Positions 56,906 to 63,257 of a DNA stretch of 63,257 nucleotides are shown in pieces. Each line of letters starts with the position of its first letter. Within the stretch, counting starts at the first letter, position 1. The DNA comes from Bacillota bacterium. Lineage in GTDB: Bacteria > Bacillota > Desulfotomaculia > Desulfotomaculales > VENG01. A program made the translations under genes and the position numbers. Location of the stretch: the NCBI GenBank assembly GCA_009711705.1, contig VENG01000010.1, positions 1 to 63,257 of the forward strand. The letters are read 5' to 3'. The notes beneath the pieces were generated by a model that made no database searches, had not been told where the DNA came from, and saw only the letters and a program-made list of their open reading frames with translations.

Positions 56906-56928
56906 TGATTACTCCCTCCTCTCCGCCG

Positions 56929-57255
56929 CTAATCAAGGACTTCACCGCATTTCTTGCAGTAACGAACCTTCTTACCGGTGTCCAAAACACGTTTTCCTAA
57001 CCTCGTGGGCTCATTACACTTCCCACAAACCATTAATACATTGGAAGCATTAATAGCGGCTTCTCTTTCCACTATTCCACCCTGGGGTGCGCCCTGAGTG
57101 GGCCTGGTATGCCGCTTTACTTTATTTATACTTTCAACGATAACCCGGTTGCGCCTGGGCTGAACCTCAAGGACTTTGCCCTTCTTGCCGGCATCCTTTC
57201 CCCTGATGACTTTCACGGTATCACCCTTACGCACGTGCACCTTGGGCTTTGTCAC
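56929..57255 (-). CDS. rplX: Ribosomal protein L24
   Basis: About 108 aa. KOW motif VRKGDTVKVIRGKDAGKKGKVLEV at the start. Ends with a zinc-like CGKC...CKKC. GTG start at 57255 six bases after GGAGGTG; upstream in-frame codons lie in front of that site. Confidence 0.96.
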   Translation of the reverse strand: MTKPKVHVRKGDTVKVIRGKDAGKKGKVLEVQPRRNRVIVESINKVKRHTRPTQGAPQGGIVEREAAINASNVLMVCGKCNEPTRLGKRVLDTGKKVRYCKKCGEVLD

Positions 57256-57371
57256 AATGGCACACCTCCTTGTTGCGGCCATTAGGCCTTTATCCTATAT
57301 AATAAGCAATCTTAAGCTGAATTAATCTTCATTACCGATTCGATCCGGTCAATGATATGTCAACAGAGGCG

Positions 57372-57740
57372 TTAAAGCACTTCAGGGGCCAGGGATACAA
57401 TTTTCATAAATTCATGATCCCTCAGTTCCCTGCCCACCGGACCAAAAATACGTGTGCCGCGCGGGCTGTTGTCATCCTTGATAATAACAGCTGCGTTCTC
57501 ATCAAATTTTATATATGATCCATCGGGACGTCTGACTTCTTTTTTAGTGCGCACTACCACAGCCTTAACAATTTCGCCTTTTGAAACAACGCCGCCGGGC
57601 GTGGCTTCTTTAACAGCAGCTACTATGACGTCTCCCAAACTTGCATAACGGCGACGTGCACCACCACGAACGCGGATGCACATAAGCTTGCGGGCACCTG
57701 TGTTGTCAGCCACCCTAAGCACCGATTGCACCTGAATCAT
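57372..57740 (-). CDS. rplN: Ribosomal protein L14
   Basis: 122 aa. [27 protein letters not shown] start and [18 protein letters not shown] end, typical of the intersubunit-bridge protein. Confidence 0.98.
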   Translation of the reverse strand: MIQVQSVLRVADNTGARKLMCIRVRGGARRRYASLGDVIVAAVKEATPGGVVSKGEIVKAVVVRTKKEVRRPDGSYIKFDENAAVIIKDDNSPRGTRIFGPVGRELRDHEFMKIVSLAPEVL

Positions 57741-57782
57741 TGGACACCCTCCTTTACATTCAGACCTTAAACGGGCGGCCGG

Positions 57783-58046
57783 TTATATTTGCTTTCCTTT
57801 TTCCAGAACTTCGGCCACTCTCCATCTTTTTTCTTTGGAAAGAGGCCGGGTCTCTGCAATTCTTACCTTATCACCAACCCGGCACTCATTGCTTTCATCA
57901 TGTACCTTGTATTTTTTAGTATACCGAATGGTTCTGGCGTACAACTTATGTCTCTTAAAAGTTTCTACCGCCACAACTACGGTTTTATCCATTTTATTAC
58001 TTACAACTTTACCAGTACGGCTTTTACGCATATTACGTTCGGTCAC
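57783..58046 (-). CDS. rpsQ: Ribosomal protein S17
   Basis: 87 aa OB-fold protein. [30 protein letters not shown] and [23 protein letters not shown]. Confidence 0.97.
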   Translation of the reverse strand: MTERNMRKSRTGKVVSNKMDKTVVVAVETFKRHKLYARTIRYTKKYKVHDESNECRVGDKVRIAETRPLSKEKRWRVAEVLEKGKQI

Positions 58047-58081
58047 CTGGCAATTGACCCCCTTTCAGCGATTACCCATCT

Positions 58082-58300
58082 TTAGCTCTTAACCCTGCCC
58101 GCATACATTTCCCGCTCTGAAAGAATAGTTTTGGCACGGGCAATACTGCGGCGAACTTCCTTTAACCGCATAGCATTATCCAGCTGCCCGGTAGTAAGCT
58201 GAAATCTCAGTCTGAATAACTCATCTTTAAAGTCGTTCACTTTTTTGATCAGTTCATCGTCAGTGAGCTGCCGCAATTCTTTAACTTTCACGTGCCTCAC
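58082..58300 (-). CDS. rpmC: Ribosomal protein L29
   Basis: Up to 72 aa: two-helix hairpin with [34 protein letters not shown] and [15 protein letters not shown]. The start is GTG at 58300 or GTG at 58291 (protein start VKVKELR, as in relatives). Either way it overlaps the end of rplP. Confidence 0.95.
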   Translation of the reverse strand: MRHVKVKELRQLTDDELIKKVNDFKDELFRLRFQLTTGQLDNAMRLKEVRRSIARAKTILSEREMYAGRVKS

Positions 58301-58715
58301 CTACTTCCATACGCTTAACAAATTTTGTCCTAACGGGCAATTTGTGGCTGGCCAAGCGCAATGCTTCCCTGGCCACATCCTCGGGCACTCCCGCTATTTC
58401 AAACATAACTCGACCAGGCTTAACTACGGCTACCCACCATTCAGGGGCTCCTTTACCTTTACCCATGCGTGTTTCAGCCGGCTTTTTGGTAATCGGCTTA
58501 TCGGGGAAAATGCGAATCCAAACCTTACCGCCCCTCTTAATGTAACGGGTCATGGCAATCCTGGCAGCTTCAATTTGGCGGTTGGTAATCCAGCTGGCGT
58601 CTAATGCTTGCAGGCCATATTCCCCGAAATGTACTTCGGTCCCGCCCTTAGCCATGCCACGGGCGTTCGGTCCCCGACGCTGCTTGCGGTACTTTACTTT
58701 CTTAGGTACGAGCAC
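58281..58715 (-). CDS. rplP: Ribosomal protein L16
   Basis: 144 aa. [15 protein letters not shown] start, [47 protein letters not shown] centre. Overlaps rpmC by 20 bases. Confidence 0.98.
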   Translation of the reverse strand: MLVPKKVKYRKQRRGPNARGMAKGGTEVHFGEYGLQALDASWITNRQIEAARIAMTRYIKRGGKVWIRIFPDKPITKKPAETRMGKGKGAPEWWVAVVKPGRVMFEIAGVPEDVAREALRLASHKLPVRTKFVKRMEVGEARES

Positions 58716-58717
58716 AA

Positions 58718-59380
58718 CTATTCGCCTCCTTGGCCAGCAGCGGCTTTAGCTTCCGGCAATACTTCTCCTTTGTATATCCAAACTTTTACACCAATTTTTC
58801 CGTATGTGGTGTTTGCCTCTGTAAACCCATATTCAATATCTGCTCTAAGAGTATGCAGGGGTACTTTTCCCTCGCTGTACCATTCGGTACGAGCTATTTC
58901 TGCGCCGCCCAAACGTCCCGCGCAGGCAACCCTGATACCCTTAGCCCCAAATTTCATCGCCCTATTGACCGTTTGTTTCATGGCCCGGCGAAAGGCTATC
59001 CTTCTTTCCAATTGTGAAGCTATATTCTCAGCCACCAGCTGTGCATCTAATTCAGGAACCTTAATTTCAACAATATTTACATTCACCTGTTTACCTGTCA
59101 TTTGAACCAGTTTCCGCCGCAAGGCTTCCACTTCGGCTCCACCGCGCCCAATCACAATACCAGGCTTGGAAGTATGGATGGAAACTTTTATTCTATTAGC
59201 AGCTCTTTCTATCTGTACCCTGGAAACACCGGCGATAAAAAACGTGCTTTTTATATACTTGCGAATTTTCTGGTCTTCCAGTAAGAAATCGGAAAAATTT
59301 CTCTTATCAGCATACCACTTGGCATCCCAATCTCTTATTATACCGATGCGTAGCCCCTTGGGATTAACTTTTTGGCCCAC
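58718..59380 (-). CDS. rpsC: Ribosomal protein S3
   Basis: 220 aa. [25 protein letters not shown] start, KH domain with [23 protein letters not shown], and the C-terminal domain [41 protein letters not shown]. Confidence 0.98.
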   Translation of the reverse strand: MGQKVNPKGLRIGIIRDWDAKWYADKRNFSDFLLEDQKIRKYIKSTFFIAGVSRVQIERAANRIKVSIHTSKPGIVIGRGGAEVEALRRKLVQMTGKQVNVNIVEIKVPELDAQLVAENIASQLERRIAFRRAMKQTVNRAMKFGAKGIRVACAGRLGGAEIARTEWYSEGKVPLHTLRADIEYGFTEANTTYGKIGVKVWIYKGEVLPEAKAAAGQGGE

Positions 59381-59381
59381 A

Positions 59382-59723
59382 TTAACCCTCCTTCTTCTCC
59401 TCGACTATCACAGTAATGTGACTCATGCGATGGCGTAGTATATCCGCGCGCCCCATACCCCGGGCCTGCATACGTTTGAGGGTGGGACCCTCATCGACAT
59501 AGGCCTTGGCAACATATAGATTTTCCTGATCCATATCATAATTATGTTCGGCATTAGACGCCGCTGACTGGACAACCTTTGCCACGGGTTTTGACGCACG
59601 TTTAGGAGTAAACCGGAGGATGGCCAGGGCTTCATTTACATCCTTGCCCCTGATAAGGTCCACCACGTGCCGTACCTTCCGGGGCGAAATGCGGATGAAT
59701 TTGGCTATTGCTTTAGCCTCCAT
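59382..59723 (-). CDS. rplV: Ribosomal protein L22
   Basis: 113 aa. [30 protein letters not shown], and the exit-tunnel loop end [25 protein letters not shown]. One base from rpsC. Confidence 0.98.
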   Translation of the reverse strand: MEAKAIAKFIRISPRKVRHVVDLIRGKDVNEALAILRFTPKRASKPVAKVVQSAASNAEHNYDMDQENLYVAKAYVDEGPTLKRMQARGMGRADILRHRMSHITVIVEEKKEG

Positions 59724-59777
59724 TTTTTACTTTCCCCCCTATCTGTTACACAAACCTCATTTATTTTAAGCGAACAT

Positions 59778-60062
59778 TTACTTTAGAGATGTTGATCTTT
59801 CGGTATGTGAACCATGGCCCCTAAACGTTCTGGTAGGCGCAAATTCACCGAGCTTGTGTCCAACCATATCCTCGGTTATATACACCGGAACGTGTTTGCG
59901 CCCGTCGTGAACTGCAATGGTGTAGCCGATCATTTCGGGAAATATGGTTGAACTACGACTCCAGGTTTTAATAACCCTCTTTTTACCGGATGTATTCATC
60001 TCTTCAATTCTTTTAAGCAATTTAGGCTCACAATACGGCCCTTTTTTTAGAGAACGTCCCAC
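59778..60062 (-). CDS. rpsS: Ribosomal protein S19
   Basis: 94 aa. [71 protein letters not shown]. Confidence 0.98.
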   Translation of the reverse strand: MGRSLKKGPYCEPKLLKRIEEMNTSGKKRVIKTWSRSSTIFPEMIGYTIAVHDGRKHVPVYITEDMVGHKLGEFAPTRTFRGHGSHTERSTSLK

Positions 60063-60100
60063 ATGCCTACCTCCTTTCCAACATACTCCCGTGCTGGTAT

Positions 60101-60922
60101 CTACTTACGTCTCTTGACTATAAACTTATCACTGGGCTTTTTCCTACGAGTTCTTCGTCCCAGTGCCGGCTTACCCCATGGTGTTACGGGGTTTCTACCA
60201 ATAGGCGACTTACCTTCACCACCGCCGTGAGGGTGATCCGTGGGATTCATAACAACACCACGTACTGTTGGGCGTATGCCCATCCAGCGACTGCGTCCCG
60301 CTTTACCCACGGTAATGTTTTCGTGATCCACATTGCCTACCTGACCAATGGTGGCCCGGCAACTCTGCAGGAACAGTCGAACTTCACCGGAGGGCATCCT
60401 AACATGAGCATGTTTACCCTCTTTGGCCATCAACTGAGCGGCGGTTCCTGCGGATCTAACCAGCTGCCCGCCCCCGGCAGGATAGAGCTCTATGTTATGA
60501 ATCATGGTACCCACTGGAATATTTCGAATGGGTAGCGCATTCCCCACCTTGATATCCGAATCCGGTCCTGAGATCACTTCTTGACCGACTTTTAATCCCA
60601 CGGGTGCTATAATGTACCTTTTTTCTCCGTCCACATAATGAAGTAAAGCAATACGGGCAGAACGGTTAGGATCGTATTCGATAGTGGCAACTTTAGCCGG
60701 GATACCATCCTTATTCCGCTTGAAGTCAATAATGCGGTACTTCCGCTTGTGCCCTCCGCCCCTGTGCCGGACAGTTAAACGTCCCTGGGCATTGCGTCCC
60801 GCTTGTTTCTTTAGCGGCTCTACCAAAGACTTTTCCGGCTCGGTGGAGGTTATTTCTTCAAAGGTGGGGACGGTAACAAATCTGCGTCCCGGAGATGTCG
60901 GCTTAAACTTTTTAATTCCCAC
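60101..60922 (-). CDS. rplB: Ribosomal protein L2
   Basis: 273 aa. Includes [28 protein letters not shown] and the peptidyl-transferase-centre segment [22 protein letters not shown]. Confidence 0.98.
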   Translation of the reverse strand: MGIKKFKPTSPGRRFVTVPTFEEITSTEPEKSLVEPLKKQAGRNAQGRLTVRHRGGGHKRKYRIIDFKRNKDGIPAKVATIEYDPNRSARIALLHYVDGEKRYIIAPVGLKVGQEVISGPDSDIKVGNALPIRNIPVGTMIHNIELYPAGGGQLVRSAGTAAQLMAKEGKHAHVRMPSGEVRLFLQSCRATIGQVGNVDHENITVGKAGRSRWMGIRPTVRGVVMNPTDHPHGGGEGKSPIGRNPVTPWGKPALGRRTRRKKPSDKFIVKRRK

Positions 60923-60974
60923 CTTGTTTCCCTCCTTATTCCCCCCTCGTACTTCTATTTCCCAGGGTGTTTAA

Positions 60975-61259
60975 CTACATACCTTCAAAGAGCTCTATCT
61001 TTTGCCCCTCTTCTAAGGTGATAATAGCCTTTTTACGGTCCGGTGTTCTTCCCACGCTGGCACGGAACCTTTTGGGTTTACCCTTTACCCGCATGGTACG
61101 AACTTTAGACACTTTGACCTTAAACAATTCTTCAACGGCCTTACGAATTTCCGGCTTATTAGCCCTCATATCCACAATGAACGTATACTTATTTTCTTCC
61201 AGCATCTGCATACTTTTTTCGGTTATTACCGGCTTTTTAATTATATCCCAGGCGTTCAT
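60975..61259 (-). CDS. rplW: Ribosomal protein L23
   Basis: 94 aa, at the exit tunnel, docking site for trigger factor and [28 protein letters not shown] start. Its ATG overlaps the rplD stop (ATGA). Confidence 0.97.
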   Translation of the reverse strand: MNAWDIIKKPVITEKSMQMLEENKYTFIVDMRANKPEIRKAVEELFKVKVSKVRTMRVKGKPKRFRASVGRTPDRKKAIITLEEGQKIELFEGM

Positions 61260-61882
61260 CGGGTCAGCACCTCCTCAACCGTGCTCACCGCATCTTTAGT
61301 AATAACCAGCGTCCCAAAGGACAGCAAGTCATAAACATTTAGGCTGCCTGCCGAGAGAGACTTTACGCCGGGAAGGTTACGGGCTGATTTGTAGACATTC
61401 TGGTCATTACCTGCCGTAACAATAACAGCTTTATTATCAATGGCCAGTTTCTTCAAAACGCTTGCCATGTCTTTGGTCTTTGGCTGATCCATGGTTAAAG
61501 CGTCCAATACTTTTATTTCGCCGGCTTCCACTTTTGAAGACAAAGCAGATTTTAAAGCTAGTCTGCGAATTTTCTTAGGCAATTTATAACCATAATCCCT
61601 GGGGTGCGGCCCAAAAACGACACCTCCGCCCTTCCAGATAGGTGATTGCCTGCTCCCGGATCTTGCCCGGCCGGTACCTTTCTGGCGCCAAGGTTTCTTA
61701 CCGCTGCCACTAACTTGGGCCCTGGTCTTTGTATCGTGGGTTCCCCGGCGGCGCCTGGCTAAATGGGCTGTAACTGCGTCATGCATTGCCTGGCGGTGAA
61801 CAGGAACGCCAAAAACATCTTCATTCAGGTCTACCTCACCGAGCTGTTCCCCGCTCATGCTGTATAAAGCAACTTTAGGCAC
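61256..61882 (-). CDS. rplD: Ribosomal protein L4
   Basis: 208 aa. The tunnel loop [47 protein letters not shown] is diagnostic. In some bacteria L4 represses the S10 operon. Confidence 0.98.
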   Translation of the reverse strand: MPKVALYSMSGEQLGEVDLNEDVFGVPVHRQAMHDAVTAHLARRRRGTHDTKTRAQVSGSGKKPWRQKGTGRARSGSRQSPIWKGGGVVFGPHPRDYGYKLPKKIRRLALKSALSSKVEAGEIKVLDALTMDQPKTKDMASVLKKLAIDNKAVIVTAGNDQNVYKSARNLPGVKSLSAGSLNVYDLLSFGTLVITKDAVSTVEEVLTR

Positions 61883-61908
61883 GTCTGATTCCTCCTTTCG
61901 CCGCCATA

Positions 61909-62538
61909 TTACTTGGCCTTAACACTGTTCTTAATTAATACCAACCCACCCTTGGGTCCGGGAATTGCACCTTTGACGGCCAGTAAATTCTTTTCTACAT
62001 CAACTTTCATTACTTCCAAGTTTTGAACCGTAACCCGATCCACCCCAAGGTGTCCCGGCATTTTGCGGCCTTTAAATATTTTGGCTGGCCCCATGGCACC
62101 CGCAGAACCCGGCCTACGGTGATTATTAGATCCATGGGTCATTGGCCCGCGATGGAAATTGTGGCGCTTGATAGTACCGGCGAAACCACGTCCCTTAGAA
62201 GTACCTACTACATCTACTTGGTCTCCGGTATTAAAGATATCGGCCTTAATTTCCTGGCCCACCTCGTAAGACTCTGCATCTTCTATCTTAATCTCCCGCA
62301 AAAATCTTAAAGGCTTAAGGTTTGCCTTCTCAAAATGCCCCTTTATGGGCTTATTAAAAAGGCGCTCGCGTTTCTCACCAAACCCTATTTGAAGGGAACT
62401 ATACCCATCAACCTGGGATGTTTTTTTCTGCACGACCACACAGGGACCTGCTTCTATAACTGTTACAGGTATCGCTTCACTATCATCTGTAAATATCTGG
62501 GTCATTCCTACTTTTCTTCCCAGAATTCCTTTTTGCAT
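61909..62538 (-). CDS. rplC: Ribosomal protein L3
   Basis: 209 aa. [16 protein letters not shown] start, and the loop [34 protein letters not shown] near the peptidyl-transferase centre. Confidence 0.98.
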   Translation of the reverse strand: MQKGILGRKVGMTQIFTDDSEAIPVTVIEAGPCVVVQKKTSQVDGYSSLQIGFGEKRERLFNKPIKGHFEKANLKPLRFLREIKIEDAESYEVGQEIKADIFNTGDQVDVVGTSKGRGFAGTIKRHNFHRGPMTHGSNNHRRPGSAGAMGPAKIFKGRKMPGHLGVDRVTVQNLEVMKVDVEKNLLAVKGAIPGPKGGLVLIKNSVKAK

Positions 62539-62638
62539 CTAAAACTGCACCTCCTGTGCCCGCCCGGAATTCCGGACAGGTTTCTGCCAGCGGTTCGCTT
62601 ATTGATTTGCATGGTTACGAACATAGCTTCCAAACCCT

Positions 62639-62947
62639 CTAAAGCTTAATTTCAATATCCACCCCTGCAGGTAGATCAAGCCTCATCAGGGCGTCTACAG
62701 TTTTTGAGGTCGGTTCCTCTATATCAATTAAGCGCTTGTGAGTTCTCATTTCAAACTGCTCCCGGGAATCCTTGTTTACATGGGGGGAGCGTAAAACAGT
62801 ATAAACATTCTTTTCAGTAGGCAGGGGTATTGGCCCTGCAACATTAGCCCCTGTCCGTTTAGCTGTTTCTACAATTTTTTGTGCTGACTGGTCCAGCATG
62901 GTATTATCATAGGCTTTAAGCCGAATACGTATTTTTTGGCTTTTCAT
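62639..62947 (-). CDS. rpsJ: Ribosomal protein S10
   Basis: 102 aa. [72 protein letters not shown]. Start: ATG at 62947 after AAAGGAGG; upstream in-frame codons lie before that site. First gene of the S10 set. Confidence 0.98.
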   Translation of the reverse strand: MKSQKIRIRLKAYDNTMLDQSAQKIVETAKRTGANVAGPIPLPTEKNVYTVLRSPHVNKDSREQFEMRTHKRLIDIEEPTSKTVDALMRLDLPAGVDIEIKL

Positions 62948-63087
62948 CGACTGACCTCCTTTCGCCGCAGGAGCGAATCTTCGCGGCAAAGCTGCCCCTT
63001 GCCCAGGGACAGCCTGCCCGGAAATAACAGTGGAAAAGATTTTTCAAGTAGAGTATTTACGCGTAGAAAAAGGGGCAATCCCTGTTT

Positions 63088-63257
63088 CTAATCGTTAACG
63101 ATACCGGTAACTACGCCGGCTCCCACGGTGCGTCCGCCTTCACGGATAGCAAAGCGCAGACCTTCTTCAATGGCGATAGGGGTGATGAGTTCGATGTCCA
63201 TTTCAATGTTATCCCCGGGCATTACCATTTCTGTTCCTTCAGGCAGGTTTGCAACTC
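63088..63257 (-). CDS. tuf: Elongation factor Tu, C-terminal end (cut by window)
   Basis: The last 56 residues or so of EF-Tu on the minus strand: [14 protein letters not shown], then [35 protein letters not shown] and TAG. The rest lies beyond the window edge. It precedes rpsJ, the usual str-S10 junction. Confidence 0.95.
   Translation of the reverse strand, partial: VANLPEGTEMVMPGDNIEMDIELITPIAIEEGLRFAIREGGRTVGAGVVTGIVND

Overview
The window looks like part of the chromosome of an anaerobic, spore-forming Firmicute of the Desulfotomaculum/Peptococcaceae type. Supporting signs are a Bacillus-like order in the S10-spc-alpha ribosomal cluster, zinc-type S14 and L36, the spore-cortex amidase cwlD, a tiny sporulation-type membrane protein, strong GGAGG ribosome binding sites with many GTG/TTG starts, and AT-rich intergenic DNA. 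The genus is inferred from gene content only. No tRNA, rRNA, CRISPR array or intact insertion sequence was seen.

Layout. 1-4.5 kb: a possible surface/spore protein, a divergent sirtuin, and three parts (gamma-like, beta, biotin carrier) of a sodium-pumping decarboxylase. 4.5-10.5 kb (minus): the thiamine operon thiC-thiD-thiS-thiG-thiH-thiF-thiE behind a TPP riboswitch. 10.6-22.5 kb (minus): a cluster for taurine (sulfonate amino acid) breakdown: acetate kinase, a GntR regulator, an APC permease, alanine dehydrogenase, PdxS, taurine-pyruvate aminotransferase, sulfoacetaldehyde acetyltransferase (Xsc), a CoA-acylating-type aldehyde dehydrogenase and a Crp/Fnr regulator. 22.8-25.3 kb: a nitrate/sulfonate-type ABC transporter. 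25.5-30.3 kb: a tiny spore-type protein, a DUF1847 protein and a Ski2-like helicase split over two frames. 30.3-31.5 kb: mosaic repeats. 31.5-33.9 kb: an AmmeMemoRadiSam pair. 34.1-35.1 kb: a ylqG/ylqH-like pair. 35.2-42.2 kb: a fatty-acid beta-oxidation operon (fadN-fadA-fadE) with its TetR repressor and FadR-like operators. 42.2-63.3 kb (minus): cwlD, rpsI-rplM, truA, an ECF transporter module, and the ribosomal cluster from rplQ up to the 3' end of tuf.

How the genes work together. Tpa moves the amino group of taurine to pyruvate, giving sulfoacetaldehyde and alanine. Ald recycles alanine to pyruvate and frees ammonium and NADH. Xsc (TPP-dependent) turns sulfoacetaldehyde plus phosphate into sulfite and acetyl phosphate, and AckA converts acetyl phosphate to ATP. 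PdxS would supply PLP for Tpa, and the adjacent thi operon would supply TPP for Xsc. A 14-bp motif (consensus TGGTACGSAYGTCA) recurs just downstream of four strong sigma-A promoters in front of ackA (twice), gntR and ald, and is the best candidate operator of the GntR protein.

Intergenic DNA carries a family of mosaic repeats (ACAGGATTA-type direct repeats and a 200-300 bp composite unit), a MITE-like palindrome, and one terminator hairpin reused with its loop sequence conserved at several places.
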